DNA of 64,000 nt from Bugulina stolonifera (GCA_935421135.1 OW285196.1:12893001-12957000); one strand, 5' to 3'. Shown: positions 12,379 through 25,190, numbered from the stretch's first letter. Notes: generated by a model from the sequence alone, not told the origin. Program-made: numbers and translations.

Positions 12379-13878
12379 ATTACCTGTGGTCTTTTGTGGA
12401 CTTCTGAAAGCAATGAATCACCTCAATACAACAAAAATAGAGGATACAAACAAAACGATTACTTTAATTGCAGTCAACCAGTGAAACCAGGCTCAATCCA
12501 AATACATAGTTTCTACTAGTACCATCTAGACCAAACAGTGACAGGATTCTTCTTAGCTCTCTGTGAATTCCAATTTGTCATAACCTCACTCTTTGCCTCA
12601 CTTACTAAACTTGGAAGTAGTTTGCAATAGTAGCGCAATACCTATAGCTGTTGAAATTCAATACTATGTGCAAAGACAAATAGTATTCCTACCTATTCTA
12701 GAATAAAAATATCAACATGAGATCAAAATATTTTATATAAAACAATACAACAATTGCTATATTATTTGCATTAAATATTTGATACAATAATGATCATTAA
12801 ATATAAATCAATTATCTAATTCCCTGTTCTATTAAAAACAATTTATTTCTATTTTATATTTTCATTTTTATTTATTGAATATCGACTCTTGTTCTTGTAA
12901 CAATCCAGTAAGCAATATTTTTATTTATAGGGCCTACTTGATGCAGGCGTATTGTTACAACAATCATTATCAAAATAATTTATTTCATATAAAAATTAAT
13001 GAAAATATAAATAATTATGGTTATCATTATGATATGATTAGCATTTGATTATCTAATTCTATTGATTCACTTCTAGTTCTATTATTATTTATAATAATTA
13101 ATCACTATAAATAATAAATAATTATTTATTTTTTTACATAATTAATATAATGTTTGATTTATTATTTATATGTTATATTATTGAATACAGATTCTTTTTC
13201 TAGTGATAATCTAACAAATACGAATATTTATGTTATTGTTATATACAACATCATGGATGATCATATTAGATATTAAATTAATATTTATTTTTAATTTTTG
13301 TATTTCATATTTTATTAGCAAAGTAAGAAAAATACAACTATCTCCGATATTTATCACTCACTCAAACGTCAAATTCCAGTAGAGTACAACAAATTACTTT
13401 TGAGATTTAGGTTTAGAGCTAAAAAAACTTTTAGATTCAACTGTTTGGCCACTGTCCTCATCAAAAAGTTTTCATGGCTCTGCAAACGCATTCGGAAAGC
13501 TGAAAATACTAAAGAAAGTGGAACCCATATTCAAGTCCTATGAAACCATTGATACAATGACTAACTTTGTTAGTAAAGCAGAAGGATTTATTTGTGTGCA
13601 GATCGCTGGTCCAAGCTACTATAAACTTACTTTGACATTTCGGGATTGACTTAACACGCTGTTATCAATCAAACGATCGCTAGATTAGAGGGAAATTTTA
13701 CGATCAGCAGTCACTCAGCAACCAGTAAACCTATTTCGATTGCGAAAACTGCCGTGTCTTCAGCAAAACTAGTCAATTACCATGAGGGTACACGCCTGCT
13801 GACAGTGTACCCACCAAAATTGAGGTGGGTACACGCCGTATACTCCCGTATAACCACAATTCGAACACTGGAGTAAGA

Positions 13879-14534
13879 ACTCCTTGATTGGATTATTTAT
13901 AATGTTATATTTTGATTTGGTTTCGATAGGCTATGGTTTTCATAGCAAAGATTTCGCAACAAGAATGGAAGGGTTGTGAGCCCCGAGATATATCTAAGTA
14001 AATACGAGAAATACCTAGGTTAGGTGAAGGTTTTGCATTGATCTCTAACACTAGCCTTGCAAAGTCGCCATAACAAATAAACACCAGAATTCTATACGTA
14101 TACTTGCAATTTACTAGCCATTATCAAGTTATAAGTTATCTCCACATTATGTTTGTTCAAATTTGGTTTTGTAACAGTAATCTTATGTAAAATAAAATAA
14201 CGTTAGAGTTATACTAATACATAGATTAGTATTTGACAGATTTAATATACCTGTTGCAGAAAGTTCTACATGATAGATGTGTATATAATAAATAATTAAT
14301 ATCACAAATTGCACACCTGTTTACTTTAGTATCTTAGAAACCCTAGCTATTTACAAATGCCATTAAGCCCAACTCATGCTTCTCTTCAAATTTCCACGTA
14401 TAAATCTTTCGCCTTTTACTAAAGATTTCCGTGGAGAGGAGCATTCATGGGTCTATAGACTTATTTTTAACACCTTCTGAACGAAGGTAATATTCAATAT
14501 AAGGAAAGTTAGACCAGCAACTTCTGTGTCATGT
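13879..14534. other. Spacer between two hAT elements, no gene seen
   Basis: Unremarkable AT-rich sequence with no recognisable exon, RNA gene or repeat. Confidence 0.4.
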
Positions 14535-14542
14535 GATATTAT

Positions 14543-17500
14543 CAGTGCTTAAATTGTAAATTAAGAAGTGGGGGGACTGAGCTGATGAGGGTGGGAGGGG
14601 GTGCGGGGTGGGGTGTGGGCACCCCCGCTTAGCTCCGCGCAAGCGGAAAATTTTGCAAAAAGGCTTCTAGAGACATGTTCTGGGAAAGTTTGAGATAAGC
14701 TTTGATGACGTCTTTCTGCAAGGAATTTGTCTATTGAGCAGTCAGTTTTTGCAGATGAGTTTTTGCTTGTAAATTTGATAATACAAATTTAGCGTTGACT
14801 CATACCTTCTGAAAGAAAACACCCCTGATATTGGAGATGCAGGACTTACAAGATGCTGCACAAAGTAGCAAACTTCAGGCTTACTTCTAGGTGATTAGAA
14901 GTTAGATTTAATTTTTATTATACCATAGAAATATATTTGTTTGTATTAACATTGAGCTCCATGTAAACGCTGCCAGCTTTAAAGCATATAGTAAATGCTA
15001 CCTGATGATGCCTCTACTACTAGCTCAGCTCCATGCATGGATTGAGCACTGGTGTCACTATCATCCAGTCTCCCCAAGAATGGATGTGTGCATAGAGGAG
15101 TACGAATATATACGCTACCACTACCACTGGTTTTGTTGTTGAAGTAAGCAGTAGCAATACTAGGTAGAGTGTACTGATACTACTAGCAGTAGTAGTAAAG
15201 AGCAACTACTTGTGGTGAGCACTAGCACTATGGGTAAGTCTTTGTACTACTACTATTGCTACTAAAAGATGTTATTATTGCATCACTATTATTGTGAGGG
15301 AGTGTTCAGTAGTGGCATATTAGTAGGAACTTGCTAGTTAGCAAGCTGTAAAAAGGGTTTTATTACTACTAGTAGCAAAAAAGTACCAGTACTACTTGTT
15401 ACTAGTAAATTCTTCTTCACACTCGCATCATTAGCTATCACCAGTGATCGAAGAGAACCAAATTAAGTGGGTAAGCTCCCAGTCAATATAGTGCAATGCA
15501 CCCCAGGTGCAGGGTGGAATCCCGGCCACCAAATTGTTTCAAGTCTCTGAGATTCTTAAAATTTCTTTTGCTGGCATTAGCCTACTTGGTACAAAATATT
15601 GTATATTTTTTGAATAACATGATACTTTTTGGGCTATAGCTAATGTATTGACACCAGAAAATTTTAATTGTGAAGTTATATTGTCGTTACCAGAAGAGAT
15701 GCCACACTGAAGCCACAGAGTTGATTCAAGGTCAGGGGAGAGTGCCTGATACCCTACTGTTAGTAGTAAACAGTAAGAGACTGTATAGTTCAATTAGTAA
15801 GAGCACTTTATTGAGCAACAGCCTACATACAACTGAAGTAAGAATGCAAAACTGTGCACCTTGTATTATAAAATCAGTTTTAAACTAAGGTCAAAAAGTT
15901 AACAAGTATATTAGGTCGGTCTCGGACCAAAAGGGGTGCGAGTTACAGAAAATACAAAACGGTCTCAGATTACAAGCGCTGCTACATTTCAGACTAATGA
16001 AAATAGACAATATTATAGTGATCAAGGCATGTAGCAACAGCCAATAGCATGTAGGTTAACAAAAGGTATACAATAAAAGAAATCCGAAGAGGAAACATAA
16101 TATATTCACGCTGCAATGCATACGAGTTAAGACAAGATAACGCAATAAGGAGACTGTTTATTTTAAGTTAGTTAGAGTTATAGTCAATCAGGAGTGTCGG
16201 CTCAGGACACAACAATATACAGTAGCTATCAAACGTTGAGGAATTCAATTGTGATGGCTATGTACAAGCACTCTCAACTCAGTTTCCTTTGAGAAGCTGT
16301 AAAGTGCAACGAATAGAGATAACCACAATCAAAATTAGTAAAATCAGAACATAGGACCTATTTCAAACTAAAACAGTGACATTTAACTTTCAAAGTCTGA
16401 ACTTCTGACACCATTTAGCTTCACAAAATTTAAATAGTAGCTCAAATAACTCTACAAAAATCTTGAGCTAAATAATGAAAGAATTTAACTTGACTTGCAG
16501 TTGGTCTAGATAATTTGATAAAAACTTGAGTTTCTCTTCTGGGGCCATGCAAAGATTTTACTTCTAGCTTGAAAGATTTGATTAGTCATTAACAGTGAGT
16601 ACCAGTGTCCTATTATGTGCACAGAAAAATTACTATGTTTGTTTCTGTTTTACACTCAAAAGAATTGAACACTTTTAGTGGTACCTGTAATAAAATATAT
16701 AATTAATAATAAAATAAATAGCATTATCATAATCATTTATTAGTCCTATAAATTTAACAAAGTACTAAGTATCAAACTATTTAGATTACTTAGCAAATTA
16801 TGTAACTCAATGATTAATCAAAATGATTGTGCAATGACAAACCTGATATAATTTATATTAAGCATCCTAGCTACAATCCAGTAATATCTAGCTATCAGCC
16901 TGTCTGCACTAACTAAGCCCAGGACAAAGAATAGCCAGTAGAGTACACTACCAGCACCAATTGTACTGAAAGACTTGTCTAATCATAATCACAAATGTAT
17001 CGAATTATTTGGATTACTTAGCAAATTATATTTAATATTATTTAATTTAATAATTAGTAAAAATAATTGTACCATCACTATCAGCCTGTCTGTTCTAAGT
17101 GAAGGATGAAGAATAGCCAGTAGAGTAGGCTACCAGCTAGTGTAATCATGATCACAATTGTAAATACTAAAAATAACGTCAAACTTAGTTTAAGTTTGTA
17201 TTTACCTCTGACTCTTCAAGTCTTGGTGCAAGAAAAACATTCAAATCCAACTGCGTAGCCAACACTGATAATTATTAAATCTACATGATTTGTGTTATAG
17301 AACCATTAAAGCTTTTTTATTGCAATAACAGAATACACGTGAACGCATTTCAATAACATTAATTTAATATCATTAAGATTTTAACATGACCATCTTCAGA
17401 AACCATTGACCAATTCCTCAGGAAACTACAAAATAATTAAGAAACTTGAACCGATAAAGTCACATATGAAACAAACTTGAAACGGTCCGTTGCTTGTTAG

Positions 17501-17666
17501 CTGCTTTTGTATCAATAGAACGATACTATGGAGGCGCATATTTAATGCCGAAGAGAGAAGACAACTTTCTGATTGTGAAGTGGGGGGACGTTATTGCAGA
17601 GCGTCCCCCTGGCTAATTTTTATTAGGGACGCCGTCCCCCGGCGTCCCCCCACAATTTAAGCACTG
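14543..17666. mobile_element. Second non-autonomous hAT-type transposon, 3,124 bp
   Basis: It starts CAGTGCTTAAATTGT and ends ACAATTTAAGCACTG, a perfect 15-bp inverted repeat. It is flanked by the perfect 8-bp duplication GATATTAT (14535-14542 and 17667-17674). G-runs near the left end are mirrored by C-runs near the right end (GTGGGGGGAC / GTCCCCCCAC). The ends differ from those of the first hAT element, so it is a distinct family. No transposase-like frame was seen. The interior holds CTA-rich simple sequence near 15100-15420. Confidence 0.85.
15460..15535 (+). repeat. Possible tRNA-like fragment inside second hAT element
   Basis: A stretch with A-box-like (TGGGTAAGCTCCC) and B-box-like (GGTGGAATCCC) motifs about 35 bases apart. 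The cloverleaf is poor, so it is at best a decayed tRNA or SINE head. Confidence 0.25.
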
Positions 17667-17996
17667 GATATTATACATATATTATTAGTACCAATGGGCC
17701 TAAAACCTATGGCCTGTAATCCTCATTTCTCACCTATAAAAATAAAACAACAATGTTGTTGTAGCTGTAATAAGTAGATTTTGGTGAAGAATTTTAGGCT
17801 GTACAGAGTAGGCAGACTTTTGTTACTAATGCGTAGTTGTGCTCTCCCGTCTGGATGAAAGTAGACAACTTCATATTGTAATGAAACGACTTCAGGTCGA
17901 GTGGCTCATGGGATCAGCTCAATGCTAATGCAATGCCTTCACTGTTCAGTAACTTGGGGTAAACAAAGATTACTCCGAATGTTAGTTACTCGGTGC

Positions 17997-18327
17997 CATA
18001 CTTGCCAAGGAGCAGGACCAAAAAATCTGGACTTTTTGGCTCAAAGTCTCTGGACAAGCACCAGAATCCCTGGACATAGTTTGGGTTTACATTATTTGCA
18101 GGAGACTTATCACTGAAAAGTATCAAATTATCTATTTTAGTGTTATTTAGTGGCGTGTAAGATATTTTCTTCAATGTAAATGACTTATTTGAAGTTGCAT
18201 TTTGTATTTTATGAGGTTTGGTAACATTTTCACCATATATAAAAAATCAGGACAGCTGGAAAATTAGTAGGGACAGGCACAAAAACTAGGGGGTGTCCTG
18301 ACAAAATGTGGACATTTGGCAAGTATG
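17997..18327. mobile_element. MITE family C (TIR CATACTTGCCAA), copy 1
   Basis: 331 bp, starting CATACTTGCCAA and ending TTGGCAAGTATG, with a perfect 8-bp target duplication CTCGGTGC (17989-17996 and 18328-18335). Body motifs (CCTGGACA, GGTAACATTTTCACCA, GGTGTCCTGACAAAAT) recur in the copy at 24210-24911. The 8-bp duplication fits hAT, P, Merlin or Zisupton-like superfamilies; the ends alone do not decide. Confidence 0.85.
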
Positions 18328-18335
18328 CTCGGTGC

Positions 18336-19496
18336 ATGCAATTAGGAAGGGTCAATAGATCACTCTCGCCCTATCAGTAAGAACTAATGATAACATCATG
18401 TCAAGAGCTACAGATACATGTGCAGTCCAGGCATTGACACAAGTAATGTTGTATTTTATATCATTAAATTATGCTATTATGTACATGTAATAGTATACTG
18501 TTACGTGCAATTACTACAGGAACTTTGAGTTATATACAGTAGTTCATGCCCACCACATAGTCCCAAAATTGATGAAGTTTGGAGAATAAAACTTTTATTC
18601 TGAAATTATTTAATCATGAGCAATAGGTTGTTCACACATAATAATAATAATAATATAAGTAATTATTTAATTATGTAATTAAAGATGAAATGTAACAAAC
18701 ATATTATAAAACAAGGTAACCAAACACTTTAGTAGCTACCAATGAGTGAAAGCAGACAACCACTGCACCCAGATAGCAATTACATGTGCGTTGGCTAAAC
18801 CTGTAGTATATTATTATTATTGTAGTACTATTATCACAATATCTTGCTTGTACTTCTGACAATTTTTAGAAACTGGACATTTAGACTCGAGAGCATAAAA
18901 CAAAACGAAATTAAACAGGTTGACATAGATCTGTGTACGTTACAGTTATCAAGTATTACCACAAGACACGAAAATGATATACATAATTTAGACCCAACAT
19001 AGTTTTCAACAGGCCTAATACATGTACAGCAATAACCCATAACAGAAACACATGTGATTGGCGCTGCACATATGGGGGTCAACTAAACTAACAATAATAC
19101 GGGTACATTATAGTGAGTTTAGATGCATCACTACACAAAGATAGTGTGTGAATGTTGACCAAAGTCACATGATGGTAGGCTTTATCTTAGACATTGACCT
19201 TTGAACAGCTACAAGCATCAGTTAGATAAAGATAAGAGAGAGATAGCTGTAGTAGCTATCCCCAGTAAATAGTGTTACTGTTATGTCACCATACAAGTGT
19301 CACTGTACTTTACTGTCCTTAGTGTCTGAAACATTATTTTACTGTTTGTGAAGTTATTTCTCTAGTTATTATGGCTAGTAGCATAGGAGTGGGGCCGTGG
19401 GGTATATAGGAATGTTGCTAGGTATTATTATATTGTCAATCGAAGAACTGTCAAATTAAAGTGAAGGGTGGTAGATGGTAGAAGAATTGTGAGTTA
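18336..19496. other. 3' flank of LAMP-like gene, no further gene seen
   Basis: Probably includes the 3' UTR of the minus-strand LAMP-like gene near its right end. The rest is AT-rich with short ATT runs, and no coding exon is recognised. Confidence 0.4.
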
Positions 19497-22400
19497 TTAG
19501 GAGTTCATGGATTGATAGCCAGCCATGGTCCTCCTTCTGCCAATACAGTAGCCTATAAGTACAATGACCACCATAGCGGCAAGGGCAGCGCCTACAGCTA
19601 TTGGCACTATAGCATCAGTCTTGTTGGGTTTGTCTGGGGAGTCATCACAATTACTACCTGAAAACATAGGACCAGAGGCTAAACTGATCCTTTTGTAAAG
19701 AAATAACTGGTACCGACACAGCTGCAGCTGTTATAGCAAGCAAAGAATGGCCTAGTTACGGAAAATGGTCTAGTTACGAAGCATGGTCTAGTTACAAAGC
19801 ATGGTCTAGTTACATCATATCCAACAAGTACTGAGATATGCTTAGTATTAGCATTAGTTTCCAGGGTTGACTAACCTAACTATAATAGCATTAGATACCA
19901 TAAACCCACTATTATAGGAAAATACCTATTCAGTGGCTATATAATTCTATAGTTGATACTCACTCAGTTACATTGGAAGTAAAGTTTAGCTCATAAATAC
20001 AGTAATATTATATACCAGCACATTCTACTGTACATGTCTATCCTACATGATATTAACCTCCACTCACATGATTGTATGAAGTCTCACAAATGACTGATAT
20101 ACATTCTCAGTAAATGCACTAAGATTAGGATTAAGACCCAGTCATACGGGAATATAGGAGTAGGCCTACATATTATACATGTACCTCACTTGTATAAGCG
20201 TAAGACCTGTCCACCACGAATACACTAACTAGGTTATTGCCCACTTACATTGAAGTAGAATAGCACCTTGTACAGATTAAGTCCAAAACACAAGTCATTC
20301 AAATGTATAATTAAGACTGAGACTGTATTGATCATGGCTTACCTGCGTCTCCAAAACTTGGGTTGTCCGACTTGTCTTCCATGAAAGCCTGAACTCTGAA
20401 CTTGTCCATAACGACTTTGGTGTTGGAGAGGGTTAGGTTGACCCCCTTATCACACTGGTACGACTTGCCCACATCTGTCTTCAGTTTGGTAAACGAATTA
20501 GACGCCTGACCATGAACTAAGAGAAAGAATTACCATAAACTAACCATAGAATGCTCAGCCAAAGGCAATAAACAATAAGAATATATTTAATAGAAACCAA
20601 TGTACAATTGTATATTGCTTACCCTTTCCTGCGTAGGAGAAATTGAGAGAGCTGAAGTGAAAGCTACTTGATGACTTGGTGAACTCCAACAGAAGGTCAC
20701 AAGAGATGTTTGCGCTGACATTCCAGTGAAGGTTTAACTCCTCTGTCTTATTCCCACATTGACCATCAAACTCGGCATCTCTGGGTACGGTGGTTTTGAC
20801 ACTCACTGTCTTCTATAAACCATTAACAAGTACGACACTACCATTATGTTAACCAGTAAACTATTCTACTAAGATTTGAACTCCTAAGGATCTGCTGTAC
20901 ATAATTATCAATCAGTACGTAGCATAGTTGACATAGAGAGGAGGTAACTAAATGATTGTCTTTCACATTAGATTCATAGTAAGAGTTGACCAGTGAATCG
21001 GCTTAATGATGCCGTTAGAGTAATATCGATATAGTGACAAACTAAAGCTAGAATCACACCAGCAAACAGGCTATTTCCTGTTAGCATAAGCCATGAATGG
21101 ATATTCCAGATGACGGAGGCTCTGGTTTATACGTAACATGAGATCCTCCTCCATATCGGAGTGGTGCGTACTGGCTTTACCAACAGATTAAAAGTATACT
21201 CAACGATACTTGTACGCTAGCCATGCATGCACTAAGGGCACTCACGTTGTTCTGTGTATAGTTGAATGAGACGGTGATCTTTGCTTGGAGCAGCAGACAA
21301 GTTGTGTTGGTGTTCTCTTTCTTCAATGCATACTTTGGTGCTACAGATATAGTACAAACAAAGGTCACTTAAGAGGTCAATTATGAAGTAGACCTAATTA
21401 CAAAAGTATTAAAAATCACACATTGAGTTTCGGAGGCGAATTCAATAACAGAGCTACAATGGGGTACGAAAATTAGTCAAGGCGACCTGCCACTAGCAAG
21501 TAATTTATTTCCACATATAGCACGCGTATACTGGTTTAGGAATTTAGTAGTGTAACTCAGTAGTAGAGCAGTGTTGGGGTTCCATGAGTATATAGTTTTC
21601 ATAAGAAGTCCAGGGGAAGATGTGGTGAACTTCATCCACTATGGAAAGGATGGAACGTTCATGACCATATTCCATAGAGTAGACCCCTTGGTCAACAAGC
21701 AATAGTCATGATGCATTGAAATACTAGAAAAGCTACTTACTTGATTTGGATGGTGGCTTTGTGGTGGGCTTGGTAGTTGGCTTTGTGGTGGGCTTGGTAG
21801 TTGGCTTTGTGGTGGGCTTGGTAGTTGGCTTTGTGGTGGGCTTGGTAGTTGGCTTTGTGGTAGGTGTGGTGGGCTTTGTGGTAGGTGTGGTGGGCTTTGT
21901 GGTAGGTGTGGTGGGCTTTGTGGTAGGTGTGGTGGGCTTTGTGGTAGGTGTGGTGGGCTTTGTGGTAGGTGTGGTGGGCTTTGTGGTAGGTGTGGTGGGC
22001 TTTGTGGTAGGTGTGGTGGGCTTTGTGGTAGGTGTGGTGGGCTTTGTGGTAGGTGTGGTGGGCTTTGTGGTAGGTGTGGTGGGCTTTGTGGTAGGTGTGG
22101 TGGGCTTTGTGGTAGGTGTGGTGGGCTTTGTGGTAGGTGTGGTGGGTTTTGTGGTAGGCGAGGTTGGTTTTGTGGTAGGCGAGGTTGGTTTCGAAGTGGA
22201 TGACACAGTAGTACTGTTGTTAACAGTAGATGCGGCTTGAATGTAGACCACAAATCCAAGAACTGAAAAAAGTAGTAGAATAGTGAGAAAACTTGATATT
22301 GGCTACAAGCTACATCTAGATTACATCAACTGAAGACATGATAACATATCAGCAGAAAGAAACAGTTTTTGAGCATGAAGGGTAGTATCTAATGCCGTAC

Positions 22401-22525
22401 ATCATTATTTGTAGCGCAAATATTTAATAATATATAGATACTGGAAACCAAAGATAGAAATATATCTACAGCTACACTGAAGCTATCTTACCTAACAAAC
22501 TGGTGAGAGCTATAGAGAACTTCAT
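19497..22525 (-). CDS. LAMP-like lysosome-associated membrane glycoprotein
   Basis: Six exons in transcript order: 22492-22525, 21741-22262, 21246-21340, 20623-20812, 20343-20516, 19497-19657. They join in phase into 391 residues. A signal peptide spans exons 1-2 (MKFSIALTSLL then VLGFVVYIQA). Residues about 35-185 are a Thr/Pro/Lys mucin-like hinge made of roughly 16 KPTTPTT heptads and then KPTT units. One LAMP luminal domain follows with the expected cysteines (NTTCLLL, GQCGNK, SYQCDK, SNCDD) plus one more (ISCDL), NxS/T sites, and VQAF near its end. A single membrane helix (about 354-378) leads to a short tail, RRRTMAGYQSMNS, carrying the GYxx-hydrophobic lysosomal sorting signal. LAMPs coat the lysosomal membrane lumen. 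The family has usually one or two such domains; this protein has one. It is divergent from the Ser-rich gene. Confidence 0.9.
19744..19816. repeat. About 21-bp tandem repeat (ATGGTCTAGTTAC), 3-4 copies
   Basis: Short intronic tandem array in the last intron of the LAMP-like gene. Confidence 0.75.
21753..22195 (-). repeat. Coding minisatellite of LAMP hinge (21-bp, then 12/24-bp units)
   Basis: About 16 units of 21 bp encode KPTTPTT, followed toward the membrane-proximal side by 12-bp KPTT units alternating in codon use. Both lengths are multiples of three, so changes in copy number keep the frame. All frames on both strands stay open; only the minus-strand frame joined to the signal peptide is coding. 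Confidence 0.95.
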
Positions 22526-24201
22526 TGTGACGTATATCGTAAAGAATCTGCAAGCAAAAAAACTTGCTATCAATGACAGCATATGATTTGCAATCAACAA
22601 ATAAAATGTCTTTACAGCGATCGACTCTTTTGAGATGGGAATAGTATGCAATGATTATAGTTATACTCAGTACACAGACTAGGCTTAATCAAATAACACA
22701 AATCAGTACGTTGTAGCAGAAATATGACTCATAAACAGATGAATAAACTTCAAGTATTAGAATTCTTTTAAGAATAGAAATAGAAAATTTCAGTTTATTA
22801 ATTTTTGAAACATGTTTCTAACATTGTGAAGCACAGTAGGCCTACATTAGAGATAGTGCTGGAATGCTGAGTACAGTAAACTGGATTTTTGGTAGCATGA
22901 AACTTCACTGGTATTAATTGAAGCTCATTCTGTATACACGCTGACATCGTGACACTTTGATACTTGAGTACCAGTGAAGATTCCTGCTACATTGTAGTAG
23001 TCGTTTGTGAGGCTAATTCGTAAAACAAAAAACCAACTAGGTCTACATTCAGTAAAATAGCAAGTTACAGTTAGGCTTGGCTACTGCAAATAGGCTAATA
23101 GAAATAGACTAATAGCATTAGCATAATTTTTTTAGCCAAGTATAAGTATGGAACAGTATGAGTATTAATATACGCATTAGCACTAAACTTGGTTAATTAT
23201 TTAAATTGTCAAAATGGAAATCAAAACAAACTTCAGTAAAGAAGGGTGTCAGTGAAAGCTAAGTATCTATACGGGTGTCAGTGTGTGACCTAGTAACCAA
23301 GTGAAAGGACTAAGTAGTATTGTATTGTTAACATAAATAAATGTAATAAGATAATTAGCTATTTATTAGTATCGTATTAGACAAAAATGGATCGAAAATC
23401 TATAGATTACATTATGATTAGACTATACTTAGTGAATTTTTGCAGAAGAAATTCGAGAGTTGGACAGGAATAAAATTGACAAGTCCAGACGTAGGTATCC
23501 TAGTTGTACTAATTAAACTGCTACATAGTGATAGTAACAAACATACCCCTATTCAACTGTTGCTGTAATAAATCAATAAATACAAAATAAATATAAATTC
23601 AAACTGAAACTGAAAATTCAAATCGGAATGTTTAGTAAGTTAAAGTTTTAGTTTAGAATTGATTACCCGCATTAAAACTACCACTAAGAGTATCGTATTT
23701 TTATAGTTTTAGCTTGGTAATTAGATATGGGAAAATGACATTTCACAACGTTTAATAATTAACAACAATAAGAAGTTCTATCAATCATATGACTATCATC
23801 ATGATGAGTCAACACACCTCCCTTCCCTTCACTTCACCAATAAAAATACAGGAAGTTGCGTACATCACATGATCGCATTGGACAAAGAGACTCTTTTGTT
23901 AGGAGTTGTCGTCTTCCTAATGAGCAAACAACTCGAGACTTAGAAAAGCTACTAAATGGAATAAGTTAAAATTGTAACATTGCATTTTATTGGATTAGAT
24001 AGTAGTCATGTCAACATAGCGTGCAACATGTTAATTTTGGAGGTCGATTTGAATTGAATTTTTTTATTATTTTATATTGTTTTTTATCTCCAAATGCCAA
24101 ACTATCCACAGGCCAATTGTTGTCATATGAAACTAATATATTCGTTATTAAATAACTGGTGAATGTAGTCTTACAAATGACGGGATGGGCATAAATAAGC
24201 A
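22526..24201. other. 5' flank of LAMP-like gene, no gene seen
   Basis: AT-rich sequence that should contain the LAMP-like promoter. No exon, RNA gene or clear transposon end was found. Confidence 0.4.
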
Positions 24202-24209
24202 AGGGCAAG

Positions 24210-24911
24210 CATACTTACTTACTCGTATTCGTATACTTACTTACTATACTATAACTATACTTGCCAAGCTGCAAGAGCAATAATAAATCTGAACTCATCT
24301 GCTCAAAATCCCTGGACAAGTGCCAGAATCCCTGGACATAGTTTATTATTTGAACAAAACTGACCAGGATTCTTCAGAATGAAGAACAACATTCCACTCC
24401 ATCCAGAGCATATGATTGATGATATTGTGGGTGACAGAGAGATGGTAACAATGACCACTAGAGCAGCTGCCAGAGGAGAGCCAACCTCAATATCAACCAG
24501 AAAATGCATTTACCACTCTAGTTTCCTGCCACAAACAATTCGTGAGATAAGATGAGAAACCAACTTCCAATCCTAAACAGTGATATACTGTAAATATTGC
24601 AGACCCCCTAGTCCAAAAATAGTTAAAACTAGAGGCTCCCTTAAAGATTTACATGAAATTGCTGGCGGAGTCCTACTTCATCTGAGGTAAATTCTGAGGT
24701 AAAATCATCCATTTTAGTGCCATCTAGTGGCTTCTGAAGCATCTTGTTTTTAGACTTTTACAGATATAACTTATTTTAGGTTGTCTCATGTTTTATGAGC
24801 TTTGGTAACATTTTCACCACAGATAAAAATTCAGGAGAGCTGAAAAATTAGTAGGGACAAACACAAAAACCAGGAGGTGTCCTGACAAAATCTGGACACT
24901 TGGCAAGTATG
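24210..24911. mobile_element. MITE family C, copy 2, with internal LINE-like insert
   Basis: 702 bp with a perfect 8-bp target duplication AGGGCAAG (24202-24209 and 24912-24919). The right end is CTTGGCAAGTATG. The left end begins CATACTT and then shows duplicated TACTTACT/TATACTT sequence before the canonical ACTTGCCAAG at about 24259. The body matches copy 1 at both sides, but 24355-24600 is unrelated to it. That insert encodes, on the plus strand, a short stretch (STRKCIYHSSFLPQTIREI) like the C-terminal end of some LINE proteins. Confidence 0.8.
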
Positions 24912-24999
24912 AGGGCAAGGGCATAGGCGTACAGAAAAATAATACGTCAGAAGAAACCCAAACAGATGAGGTTGAGATTTAGATTACAAAGCTCTTACT

Positions 25000-25190
25000 C
25001 TCAACTCTACAATCAACAACCATTGTAGAAATGAGAAACAGTGTCATCAATTCACTTGGTGCCCACAAACAGTTCAATTCACTGAACCCACACAAGCCAA
25101 GGCAGCAGGATCAGATAGCTGATGGCATTGGCCCCAGGCCCAGAGTACTTTAAGAGCTGGCTGATGTACTCAGAGAGTTATCTATAGATG
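25000..25190 (+). pseudogene. Decayed LINE reverse-transcriptase fragment
   Basis: A plus-strand reading gives an SLNPHKxxxxDQI...RVL-ELADVLRELS pattern. It resembles the region of non-LTR reverse transcriptases that reads LNPxKAxGPDxI...VLKELA, but with frame and stop damage. This is an impression from pattern only. Confidence 0.35.

Larger units (their letters stand above)
10986..13870. mobile_element. Non-autonomous hAT-type transposon, 2,885 bp
   Basis: The left end begins CAGTGTTCGAAGTGG and the right end finishes CCACAATTCGAACACTG, an inverted repeat of about 15 bases starting CAGTG as in hAT elements. It is flanked by a perfect 8-bp direct repeat GAGTAAGA (10978-10985 and 13871-13878). 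No open frame resembling an hAT transposase was found on either strand; the centre is strongly AT-rich. The right end carries two direct copies of a GAGGxGGGTACACGCC-type motif. A 364-bp element at 56571-56934 shares its ends. Confidence 0.85.

Noticed and set aside
21639..22259. Long open frames in the other frames and on the plus strand of the LAMP hinge
   Set aside because: The repeat unit is a multiple of three without stops in any frame; only the frame that joins the signal peptide and LAMP domain is coding.
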